Positions 1 through 5,195 of a stretch of 5,432 nt of DNA are shown one piece after another. Origin of the DNA: an uncultured Saprospiraceae bacterium (lineage in GTDB: Bacteria > Bacteroidota > Bacteroidia > Chitinophagales > Saprospiraceae); assembly GCA_937959095.1 (NCBI GenBank), contig CALGLY010000670.1:1-5432 (forward strand). Direction: 5' to 3'. Each line of letters starts with the position of its first letter. Within the stretch, counting starts at the first letter, position 1. The notes beneath the pieces were generated by a model, which did no database searches, was not told the origin of the DNA, and was given only the letters and a program-made list of their open reading frames with translations. The position numbers and the translations under genes are program-made.

Positions 1-1
1 T

Positions 2-616
2 GGTGGAATTACCATTTTGGCAATTCTTGTGATGTATGTCTGCGTATATTTTTCAGAACTCTACCGCTTGAAATACAAGGATTATCTCGACAAAAAGTAT
101 GGTACAATTGAACCTGACCAGCCCGACAATTCCCCAAAGCGTGTACACAGCGCAAACGATTTGGACGAAAAAGTACAGCAAGCAGTACAACAAATGTTGC
201 AAAAGTCACAAACAAAACAAGTGCAACAAAATACACTTTTGCAACAGGAACAGCGTGTACACAGCAATGAAAAGGATGAACTAAATGGTACGGAAGTGCA
301 AAACCAAGTTCGTCCAGCTATCGGTTTTCATAGAAATTGGGAAAAGCGTGTACACAAAAAAGAAGATATGTACACCATTCAGCATCAGTACCGCAAAGAC
401 GGAAAAACAGTTACAACACATTACACCTTGCCAACTATTCGGGCAAGAGTGGCGCAATACGAGCGAAAAATTGCAGCACTAGACGGTTCAGACAAGCAGA
501 GGGCAGTACAAAATGCAATCAAACGCTATGAATATTGGCAGCAGCAAGAACAGAAATTGACAGCAAAACTGCGCCGAAATAGTTTGCTAGACGAAGTTTT
601 GCAGACGGTAGAGTAG
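2..616 (+). CDS. Partial membrane-anchored Gln-rich protein of unknown function (5' end missing)
   Basis: The frame is open from the left window edge to the TAG at 614-616, so the gene probably begins upstream. A TTG at 17 or ATG at 32 could start it, but neither has a visible ribosome site. The visible protein begins with a hydrophobic run (about GGITILAILVMYVCVYF) that looks like one transmembrane segment. A charged stretch (YRLKYKDYLDKKYG) follows, then a low-complexity Gln-rich region with likely coiled coil (VQQAVQQMLQKSQTKQVQQ). The C-terminal part is highly basic and probably helical (RARVAQYERKIAALDG, then an Arg/Lys/Gln-rich helix). The tripeptide RVH occurs three times (KRVHS, QRVHS, KRVHK), each time encoded by identical codons. 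I do not recognise a family. Reading it as a membrane protein with a large soluble domain is inference from composition. The long Gln-rich linker suggests a spacer between the anchor and the C-terminal domain. Confidence 0.75.
   Translation, partial: GGITILAILVMYVCVYFSELYRLKYKDYLDKKYGTIEPDQPDNSPKRVHSANDLDEKVQQAVQQMLQKSQTKQVQQNTLLQQEQRVHSNEKDELNGTEVQNQVRPAIGFHRNWEKRVHKKEDMYTIQHQYRKDGKTVTTHYTLPTIRARVAQYERKIAALDGSDKQRAVQNAIKRYEYWQQQEQKLTAKLRRNSLLDEVLQTVE
138..356 (+). repeat. Three copies of AGCGTGTACACA inside the first gene
   Basis: Copies lie at 138-149, 252-263 and 345-356. The first two are identical over 14 bases (AGCGTGTACACAGC). Each contains the 8-bp palindrome GTGTACAC (141-148, 255-262, 348-355), and all are in the same reading frame, giving (K/Q)RVH. 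Spacings are 114 and 93 bases, both multiples of three. The sequence alone does not say whether selection acts on the peptide or on the DNA. Confidence 0.8.
195..246. repeat. 12-bp perfect inverted repeat within the first gene
   Basis: TGTTGCAAAAGT (195-206) is the exact reverse complement of ACTTTTGCAACA (235-246), with a 28-base A-rich loop. It lies in the Gln-rich coding stretch, so the low-complexity composition makes chance more likely than it would be in ordinary DNA. If real, it would form an mRNA hairpin inside the gene. Confidence 0.6.
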
Positions 617-660
617 GGGAGTGAGGGCAAATCCCTCCTTCGTCGGGGGCGGGCTATCCT
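617..660. other. GC-rich intergenic patch with small hairpin
   Basis: Immediately after the TAG, the sequence becomes strikingly G/C-rich (GAGGG at 623-627 pairs with CCCTC at 633-637, then TCGGGGGCGGGCTATCC at 644-660) compared with the AT-rich DNA around it. It has no open frame. I have an impression, from memory only, that similar GC-rich patches ending in GGGCTATCC recur between genes in Bacteroidota genomes. I cannot confirm that here. Confidence 0.35.
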
Positions 661-666
661 CTCCAA

Positions 667-707
667 TTGGTTACATCTGAAGACAGTAACCAAACAGACT
701 TTGTCTG
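667..707. other. Two tandem hairpins downstream of the first gene
   Basis: TTGGTTAC (667-674) and GTAACCAA (686-693) form a perfect 8-bp stem with an 11-base loop. They are followed at once by CAGAC (695-699) and GTCTG (703-707), a 5-bp stem with loop TTT. No T-tract follows directly, so a classical Rho-independent terminator is not clear. A 3'-end stabilising structure or part of a mobile-element scar are alternatives. Confidence 0.45.
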
Positions 708-723
708 CATCTCATTCCCATTA

Positions 724-850
724 TTATTTTTGGTTCTCTGACAATTTGGGTGGTAAGGTGACAAAGAATTATTGAAAAGTCTTGTAAATCCTTACTTCAC
801 CTTTTCAATAATTTTTGTCACCACCAAATTTGTCAGAGAACGTTATTTTT
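724..850. mobile_element. MITE-like palindromic element with 8-bp flanking direct repeats
   Basis: A left arm (733-779, beginning GTTCTCTGACAA) and a right arm (801-841, ending TTTGTCAGAGAAC) are near-perfect reverse complements. They pair over about 40 bp, with a 5-base insertion (TAAGG) and three single-base bulges or mismatches, and a loop at about 780-800. The palindrome plus one G on each side (732-842) is flanked by TTATTTTT at 724-731 and again at 843-850, which resembles a target-site duplication. There is no coding capacity. A small non-autonomous transposable element is the favoured reading. A strong bidirectional terminator or structured RNA remains possible. The direct repeats are T-rich, which weakens them as evidence. 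Confidence 0.5.
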
Positions 851-920
851 TTTGTGGACAAGATGAAAGACGTGCTTCTTTTTTCTAAAAAGATGGGGGT
901 GAAGCTCTATCAAAGAAGAA

Positions 921-1039
921 GTCATTGGTGAAAGTAAGTCTGTCCTCTTACTTTGTATTTATCCATTCCAGCCAGCGGCTTGTATCGGAAGTGTGATGTA
1001 CTTGGTGCAAATAGCTTCTTCTGAAAGTAAATTTTTGCT
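921..1039 (-). pseudogene. Decayed N-terminal fragment of type I restriction subunit HsdR
   Basis: On the minus strand, 1036-968 reads KNLLSEEAICTKYIT then LPIQAAGW. This closely resembles the N-terminus of EcoEI-type HsdR proteins, which I recall as roughly SE.DICTKYITPAI..AGWD followed by a (I/V)RxQxxFTDGRI segment. After W (968-970) the frame stops at 959-961. The neighbouring frame (966-925) continues MDKYKVRGQTYF, and a second shift near 930 gives TND where the family has TDG. Homology then fades and stops appear. A codon AGC (1037-1039) sits where the start ATG of a complete gene would be expected. HsdR is normally about 800-1000 residues, so only about 40 codons with at least two frameshifts remain. 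It is non-functional. The family match is from memory, not a search. Confidence 0.6.
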
Positions 1040-1183
1040 GGTAATAGTACCTCGCGTTCTATTTGTTTGTGCTACCCAAATATAGGTATTTATACAAAAT
1101 GGATGGATTTTGGCCCTAATTGAGGGAATGAATTTGAAAAACAAGTGGTTATGTATAGGATAAAATGTATTTAATGGAAAAAG

Positions 1184-1202
1184 TAACTTTTTAGAAAAGT
1201 TA
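1184..1202 (+). promoter_or_regulatory. 8-bp hairpin just before the ribosome site of the small membrane gene
   Basis: TAACTTTT (1184-1191), loop TAG, and AAAAGTTA (1195-1202) form a perfect inverted repeat that ends four bases before the AGGG (1207-1210) serving the gene at 1218. Placement suits an operator or leader hairpin. The AT-rich stem would be weak as RNA. Confidence 0.35.
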
Positions 1203-1206
1203 AATT

Positions 1207-1217
1207 AGGGAAGAGGC
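1207..1217 (+). promoter_or_regulatory. Shine-Dalgarno-like site for the small membrane gene
   Basis: AGGG at 1207-1210 lies seven bases before the ATG at 1218, with a second purine run (AAGAGG) directly abutting the start. It supports this ATG. The site stands out because the other complete genes in the window show no clear Shine-Dalgarno. Confidence 0.5.
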
Positions 1218-1499
1218 ATGGATGATTTTCAAAGATTTGGTTTTAGTTATGTCCCTGAATCATCAGGGAATAATATTTGGAAAGTAATTATTGGATTTTT
1301 AGTATTCGCGGTGGCGGTCTATTTCATCGTACAAGTAATTCAGAAATCTGTCAATAAGACCTTGGCAATACATAATGCGCAAGTTCAAGCTCCTTACAAA
1401 CCTGTGGAAGTAAGTCCAGGTTGGTATATTGTTCGAGGCTTTAGTGGTCAATATACCAAAGAACGGTTACAAGAACTCGGATTATGGATAGAAGGCTAG
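1218..1499 (+). CDS. Small single-pass membrane protein, unknown function
   Basis: The ATG at 1218 follows a good ribosome site, and the 93-codon frame ends at TAG 1497-1499. Residues 1-18 are polar (MDDFQRFGFSYVPESSG). Residues about 20-42 form one strong transmembrane segment (WKVIIGFLVFAVAVYFIVQVI), followed by a Lys-containing stretch (QKSVNK) that by the positive-inside rule suggests a cytoplasmic C-terminus. The soluble C-terminal part (about 60-93) has a distinct SPGWYIVRGFSGQYTKERLQELGLW segment that looks folded, not disordered. I do not recognise a family. The gene is convergent with the zinc-ribbon gene, only 10 bases between stops, with no obvious terminator in the gap. Like the first gene it encodes a short protein with one membrane anchor, but a shared role is not shown. 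Confidence 0.7.
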   Translation: MDDFQRFGFSYVPESSGNNIWKVIIGFLVFAVAVYFIVQVIQKSVNKTLAIHNAQVQAPYKPVEVSPGWYIVRGFSGQYTKERLQELGLWIEG

Positions 1500-1509
1500 A
1501 GTCAGTAAT

Positions 1510-1932
1510 TTAGTTCTGGTCTTCAATTTTTAGTATACCCTCTAGTGCATCCCACTTCAACTGTCGGCTTGTAACCTCTACTGTCGTGCCATTAATTATC
1601 TGATAACCATATTCGTAACAGAAGAAAGCCGTTCCTGTACGCTTTCTTTTACCCGTCAGCTTCTGGAAATAAGTGATATAATTGAAATTGAAGCTTTCCT
1701 GTTGGAGCTGCTCTACTGTTATTGTTTGTCCTGCATATTTTTGCAGGATGTTACGGTTGCGCATCAGAATTCGGTTTAGATTTTCTATTGTGTTCGTATT
1801 TTCTACTTTTTTCTGCAAGCGTTTTTGCCGTGCCTTTCTGTTGTTGTAGGTGTATTGGCACTTCCTGGAGCAGTATTTGCTGTTTAAGCGTTTTGGCTCA
1901 AATTCTTGCTCGCAATGTGGACATATTCGCAT
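1510..1932 (-). CDS. Bacteroidota zinc-ribbon protein (CX2C-X13-CX3C)
   Basis: The protein has 140 residues. The N-terminus carries four Cys (C4, C7, C21, C25: CPHC, then KYCSRKCQYTYNNR), a zinc-ribbon pattern. After a basic linker, residues about 49-112 read ENLNRILMRNRNILQKY, then SFNFNYIT, then a YEYGYQI segment. This is the layout I recall for a widespread, roughly 120-residue Bacteroidota zinc-ribbon family (N.N..LRKNRRIL, GF.F.Y.T, Y.YGY). The function of that family is not established to my knowledge. Zinc binding is a firm inference from the Cys spacing; nucleic-acid binding is only plausible from the basic linker (RKARQKRLQKK). The ATG at 1930-1932 sits at the foot of a long palindrome (1931-1976), which suggests autoregulation or translation control. 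The KRKRTG stretch at about 94-99 looks slightly more basic than typical members as I remember them. Confidence 0.85.
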   Translation of the reverse strand: MRICPHCEQEFEPKRLNSKYCSRKCQYTYNNRKARQKRLQKKVENTNTIENLNRILMRNRNILQKYAGQTITVEQLQQESFNFNYITYFQKLTGKRKRTGTAFFCYEYGYQIINGTTVEVTSRQLKWDALEGILKIEDQN

Positions 1933-1976
1933 TTACCTAGATTTATCTAATTTAATTTAAATAAATCTAGGTAAAT
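1931..1976 (-). promoter_or_regulatory. 16-bp-arm palindrome overlapping the zinc-ribbon start codon
   Basis: ATTTACCTAGATTTAT (1931-1946) and ATAAATCTAGGTAAAT (1961-1976) are exact reverse complements separated by a 14-base AT-rich loop. Read in the direction of the gene, the 3' arm ends with the first two bases of the ATG (1930-1932), and its AGG, the only Shine-Dalgarno-like motif, is inside the stem. As DNA it fits a dimeric operator. As RNA it would hide the ribosome site and start codon. Confidence 0.65.
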
Positions 1977-2056
1977 TTGTTTTTGAATCCAAGTTTTAGA
2001 GCTTGTATTTAGGGAAATACCTATAATATGCTTGTATGTTAAATGGAGACAACCCG

Positions 2057-2080
2057 AAAAAGAGGGAACAAAATGTTCCC
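2057..2080 (-). terminator. Intrinsic terminator of the RadC-like gene
   Basis: On the minus strand GGGAACA (2080-2074), loop TTT, and TGTTCCC (2070-2064) form a 7-bp stem, followed by TCTTTTT (2063-2057). It lies about 30 bases past the stop of the RadC-like gene, the right place and orientation. It also separates that gene from the zinc-ribbon gene, which is read in the same direction, so the two are probably distinct transcripts. Confidence 0.6.
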
Positions 2081-2108
2081 CAAAAGCCAATCAGCAAGAT
2101 GATGAAAT

Positions 2109-2585
2109 TTAGAATGCGAAATCTGGTAGTAACAGAAAATTATCTTTGAAAGAAACAGATTTATCATCCGTCAAAAGCAAGTAATCGTAGAGTTGTAATC
2201 CAATCGCTCTAGCAGTTTGTTGGATATGCTGTGCGGCTGCTACCTCTGCTTCGCTTGGTTCATGATTCCCTGCGGTATCATTGATAGCGACGGCAAAGTA
2301 AGCAGCGTTCGCTTGTAAACCTACTGCGAAGACTTGCTGCAATTCTCCAAGACAATCCTGAATTCCGCCTTTGCTATGATGATATACGCCAATCGCTCGA
2401 TGATGTTGATCAAGATAGAGGATATACATTTCTTTCTGTGCATTCATCAAATCCTTATCCCAATACGCTAGGAATGTTTTAATGACATCCTGACTATTAG
2501 AGATATGAGGACGTTCTTTAAATGGAATGTTGTGGCTAAAACTAAGTTTGATTTGAGGGATATTGGTTAAATCATGCTGTTGCAT
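2109..2585 (-). CDS. RadC-like JAB-domain protein with degenerate metal site
   Basis: This 158-residue protein is the length of the short, stand-alone RadC-like proteins found on Bacteroidota mobile elements, which lack the N-terminal helix-hairpin-helix part of full RadC. Landmarks match that family: IKLSFSHNIPFKERPHISNS (12-31), YWDKDLMNAQKEMYILYLD (41-59), AIGVYHHSKGGI (64-75), and a helix ending LQANAAYFAVAIND (90-103). The JAMM motif HNHPSG...PSxxD is changed: residues 101-106 read INDTAG, and 110-114 read PSEAE. Both metal-binding His are therefore gone and the Asp is Glu. The later LDH segment is YDY (133-135), keeping only D134. The fold is probably intact but metal-dependent peptidase-type activity is unlikely. 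The ATG at 2583-2585 is the only usual start codon; the frame stays open upstream to about 2684 without another. No Shine-Dalgarno is seen. Confidence 0.85.
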   Translation of the reverse strand: MQQHDLTNIPQIKLSFSHNIPFKERPHISNSQDVIKTFLAYWDKDLMNAQKEMYILYLDQHHRAIGVYHHSKGGIQDCLGELQQVFAVGLQANAAYFAVAINDTAGNHEPSEAEVAAAQHIQQTARAIGLQLYDYLLLTDDKSVSFKDNFLLLPDFAF

Positions 2586-2689
2586 AGCAATAATGTTGCT
2601 GCTGATGGCTTGTGAAACAACGGTTTCGGATGCGATAATAACAGACTGTTTAGCTATGTCAATTCTTATTAGATAGTAGATTTAATAAG

Positions 2690-2718
2690 TTTGGTATTTA
2701 AATTGATAATTAGTTTTG
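2690..2718 (+). promoter_or_regulatory. Candidate Bacteroidota promoter (TTTG-N17-TAGTTTTG)
   Basis: TTTG at 2690-2693 and TAGTTTTG at 2711-2718 match the -33 and -7 boxes of primary-sigma promoters in Bacteroidota with a 17-base spacer, slightly short of the usual 19. It is the only -7 candidate in the gap with a matching upstream box at near-normal spacing. It would give a leader of about 365 bases for the gene at 3092, which is long. TACCTTTG at 2933-2940 is a nearer alternative with a poor -33 box. Confidence 0.3.
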
Positions 2719-2739
2719 TACCTGTTTTTTTAATATAAA

Positions 2740-2784
2740 TTCAAAATTATATATGGATAATTAGAATTATTTACTAATTTTGAA
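2740..2784. promoter_or_regulatory. Nested palindrome with opposed -7-like boxes
   Basis: TTCAAAATTA (2740-2749) and TAATTTTGAA (2775-2784) are exact reverse complements. Between them sits a second inverted repeat, ATAATT-AG-AATTAT (2757-2770), with nearly the same centre. Each outer arm contains TAATTTTG in outward orientation, a match to the TAnnTTTG -7 box on minus (2742-2749) and on plus (2775-2782). No good -33 boxes accompany them. It may be a shared operator for the divergent genes. Confidence 0.4.
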
Positions 2785-2836
2785 AAAAACATAATGCTAT
2801 GAATCCACTACAACTAAAAAATTATTTTAAGAGTCT

Positions 2837-3026
2837 ATATTTGGTATTAGTTCTTGAAACTATACACATGAGATAACTATCTGATACTACTGGTCACAAT
2901 CTTTTCTTTAGTTTAAGTCAGTAATTCTCAAATACCTTTGTGGTATTGCCTAAGCAATGATGCTTACATTTTAGTGTAAAACTGAATGCTTTCCATATCG
3001 AGTCCATAAAAGTAAATATTTGGTAT
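2837..3026 (+). repeat. Direct repeat ATATTTGGTAT upstream of the secreted-protein gene
   Basis: ATATTTGGTAT occurs at 2837-2847 and 3016-3026, and its core TTTGGTAT also at 2690-2697. The two full copies share a loosely similar downstream context (AGTT...TTGAA..AC). They could be binding sites or worn duplicates. The AT bias lowers their significance. Confidence 0.35.
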
Positions 3027-3091
3027 AGTTTGTTATTGAACAGTAAAAACAAATAGTTTTAACAAAAAAATAATCAAAATCCGAAATTGAT

Positions 3092-5152
3092 ATGAAATTA
3101 CTACACACATTAGTAATGTTGTTTTTTATATGTAACACAGCAACATCACAAAATGCTTTATGGGAATATCTAAATGGTAATGCCTACTATCGAGGAGGAA
3201 ATGTAGGAATTGGTGTTATACTACAACCTACAGAACGTCTAGAGGTAGATGGAAATATAAAGGCTAATTCTTTTTACACACAAGGTATAGTAGTGGGAAG
3301 TCAAACACCAGAGTTAGCTTATCAAAATGCTGGCTCTACTATAGGAGCATATCGTGCTGAACAAAGCCTTTATCTACAATCGCCTAATGCTTTATTTTTT
3401 CATGCTTCAGCCATGGAAGATTCCTTAGCAAGTATGACTATATTGCCTACTGGCAAAATAGGTATTGGGACGGAAGAACCTACACATGCTCTTACCATAA
3501 ATTCAGATAGTATGACACTTCGTCTTATTGGTAATAAGGGGGATTATGGATATGGAGCAAAATTAAATTTTGGTGATGAGGATTATGTTTATTTAGAAGA
3601 AGATGAAGATGATAACTTAGTAATCAATAGTAGGGTACGAACTGCATTTATGGGAGGACGTATTGGAGTAAGGACTCTTAACCCTACTCAAGAGTTAGAT
3701 GTTTTTGGTGATATAGCTCTTTCAGATGGGACAGGCCGCATTGAGTTCAAGGAAGAAAGTAGCGTAAAATCTTATATTAACTGGAGTGGTACAGATTTGA
3801 CTATCCAAAATGATGAGTCAGGAACAGGTGCTGATATTCGTCTCAATACTAATGGTGATGTTGTTCTAAATGCAGAAGATGATGTACGGATAGACGCTAA
3901 TGCTACTTTCGATGTAATAAGTGACAATGTTAGAATAGCAACAACAAGTGACGGTAGTGGATATTTGCAGACTTACGGAGCCAATGGAAATGCTAATTTT
4001 AGAGTTTCAACTTTAAGTGGAGGTAATAAGGGGTTCTTAGGTGTATATGAAGATACTGGCGACCTTCGTGTAAGAGCTAGTATATTGAGTAACGGCGCTG
4101 GTAACTTTGCAACTTGGGGAACTAATGGTAAAACAAATTTTTATTCAGGGGGGACTGATAGCGGTTTCGCATATATTTATAATTCTGGAGGTAGTGCTAG
4201 AGCTGGTATGGATATATTGGCAACAGGTGCAGGATATTTTGAAACTACTGGTTCCAATGGACAAGATAATGTCAGGTTAACAACTCTTAGTGGGAGTTCG
4301 ACACGAGGATTCGTTGCTCTTGTGGATGAAGGGGGGACTACTGAAGCGGGTATTTATGTAAATTCTTCTGGTAATGGCCAGATGTTCGCAGATATTAAAA
4401 ATTTCAGAATGGAACATCCCACAAAAAAAGGAAAAGATATATGGTATGCATGTATAGAAGGACCAGAAGCGGCGGCATATGAAAGAGGCGTTGGAACACT
4501 TAAAAATGGAGAAGCATTTATTCAATTTTCAGAACATTTTGAATTAGTTGTTAATGTTGAAACTATGACAGTTATTCTTACCCCACATTCTACAGAAACC
4601 TATGGACTAGCAATTGTAGATAAAACTGCTAAAGGGATTTTAGTGAGAGAATTGAATCCAAGTAAAAAACGTAAAAAAGGGGGTAACTTTAAGTTTGACT
4701 GGGAAGCAAAAGGCGTGCGCAAAGGATACGAAGACTATAGAGTTATTAGAGATTCTAATGAAGACTTACCTACGGATAATGATGCACCCGTTGCACCAGA
4801 GCAATTAGAACACGAAGAGTTTAATAATTTGCAAGATGACACAATTGTAGATGCAACAATGGATTCATCAGAAGAAAAATTAGAATCGTCCTCTAGTCTT
4901 GGTCAAAATCGCCCAAATCCATTCGATGGTACTACGACAATACCATTCCATATAGATGAAAGCGTACAAAATGCAGAAATATTCATTTATGGGGTAGGAG
5001 GTAACTTAGAAAAACAGTTTCGTATTTCTGATAGAGGAACAGGGGAAGTTACTATTGATATGAATGTATCATCGGAAGGTAACTATTTTTACGCTCTAGT
5101 GCTTGATGGTAAACTGATAGAAACGAAACAAATGATGTTGGCAAAACAATAA
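3092..5152 (+). CDS. Secreted tail-fibre-like protein with T9SS type A sorting domain
   Basis: The protein has 686 residues. The ATG at 3092 is followed by a clear signal peptide (MKLLHTLVMLFFICNTATSQ, cleavage near 19-20), and the leader is A-rich without Shine-Dalgarno, usual for the phylum. Residues 35-62, 120-140 and 188-210 are fibre-type repeats of the form G.(V/I)GIGT..P...L.V.G.I; the first and third are degenerate (GIGVILQP, IGVRTLNP). Residues 288-426 hold three Gly-rich repeats of 44-48 residues. Residues about 438-553 (FRMEHPTKKGKDIWYACIEG onward, with GPEAAAYERG, TMTVILTP and GVRKGYEDYRVIRD) form a terminal domain I recall from other Bacteroidota fibre-like proteins. An acidic linker (554-602) leads to the sorting domain at 603-686 (LGQNRPNPFDG, then GNYFYALVLDGKLIE), the T9SS signal for outer-membrane crossing and cell-surface attachment or release. 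The probable role is a surface or extracellular fibre or adhesin; ligand unknown. It is likely co-transcribed with the secreted-protein gene 43 bases downstream. Confidence 0.9.
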   Translation: MKLLHTLVMLFFICNTATSQNALWEYLNGNAYYRGGNVGIGVILQPTERLEVDGNIKANSFYTQGIVVGSQTPELAYQNAGSTIGAYRAEQSLYLQSPNALFFHASAMEDSLASMTILPTGKIGIGTEEPTHALTINSDSMTLRLIGNKGDYGYGAKLNFGDEDYVYLEEDEDDNLVINSRVRTAFMGGRIGVRTLNPTQELDVFGDIALSDGTGRIEFKEESSVKSYINWSGTDLTIQNDESGTGADIRLNTNGDVVLNAEDDVRIDANATFDVISDNVRIATTSDGSGYLQTYGANGNANFRVSTLSGGNKGFLGVYEDTGDLRVRASILSNGAGNFATWGTNGKTNFYSGGTDSGFAYIYNSGGSARAGMDILATGAGYFETTGSNGQDNVRLTTLSGSSTRGFVALVDEGGTTEAGIYVNSSGNGQMFADIKNFRMEHPTKKGKDIWYACIEGPEAAAYERGVGTLKNGEAFIQFSEHFELVVNVETMTVILTPHSTETYGLAIVDKTAKGILVRELNPSKKRKKGGNFKFDWEAKGVRKGYEDYRVIRDSNEDLPTDNDAPVAPEQLEHEEFNNLQDDTIVDATMDSSEEKLESSSSLGQNRPNPFDGTTTIPFHIDESVQNAEIFIYGVGGNLEKQFRISDRGTGEVTIDMNVSSEGNYFYALVLDGKLIETKQMMLAKQ
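3953..4369 (+). repeat. Three tandem Gly-rich repeats in the fibre-like protein
   Basis: Residues 288-334, 335-378 and 379-426 align as G(S/A)G(Y/N)(L/F)xTxGxNGxxN...G(F)..(V/I)......(R/E)A.I... and a partial fourth starts at 427 (GNGQMF). The DNA has diverged, so this is an old duplication. Such repeats probably build the elongated shaft of a trimeric fibre, an inference by analogy with phage tail fibres. Confidence 0.7.
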
Positions 5153-5195
5153 GCTTTCAAGAACAGATTTTATTCTCTATCAAAAAAATCGAAAA

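Larger units (their letters stand above)
2586..3091. other. AT-rich divergent intergenic region
   Basis: About 500 bases separate the RadC-like gene (read leftward) from the large secreted gene (read rightward). I find no supported gene. The region holds a nested palindrome (2740-2784), several matches to the Bacteroidota -7 box TAnnTTTG (2686-2693, 2711-2718, 2775-2782, 2836-2843 and 2933-2940 on plus; 2742-2749 on minus) and three TTTGGTAT repeats. In DNA this AT-rich single -7 matches occur often by chance. Short overlapping hairpins at 2945-2979 (ATTGC/GCAAT, TAAGCA/TGCTTA, TTACA/TGTAA) are mutually exclusive in part but weak. Confidence 0.5.

Noticed and set aside
863..931. 22-codon plus-strand frame starting MKDVLLFSKKMG
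   Set aside because: Too short, no ribosome site, and overlaps the hsdR remnant on the other strand.
931..954. 8-bp hairpin AAAGTAAG / CTTACTTT as a terminator
   Set aside because: No T-tract on either side and it lies within the hsdR remnant; probably incidental.
959..1144. Minus-strand 61-codon frame as an intact small gene
   Set aside because: Its C-terminal half matches the HsdR N-terminus and is cut by a frameshift at about 965; the first 35 codons match nothing I know. A pseudogene fragment explains it better.
2005..2020. GTATTT-AGGG-AAATAC hairpin between the two minus-strand genes
   Set aside because: Six AT-rich base pairs with no T-tract; too weak to assign a function.
2586..2684. 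N-terminal extension of the RadC-like gene
   Set aside because: The frame is open without stops but has no ATG, GTG or TTG, and the 158-residue form already has the usual family length.
2799..2876. 25-codon plus-strand frame MNPLQLKNYFKSLYLVLVLE...
   Set aside because: Somewhat hydrophobic and near a -7-like box, but no ribosome site and no recognisable similarity; length is within chance for this region.
2945..2979. Overlapping alternative hairpins as a riboswitch
   Set aside because: Stems of 5-6 bp only, no known aptamer features, and AT-rich background.
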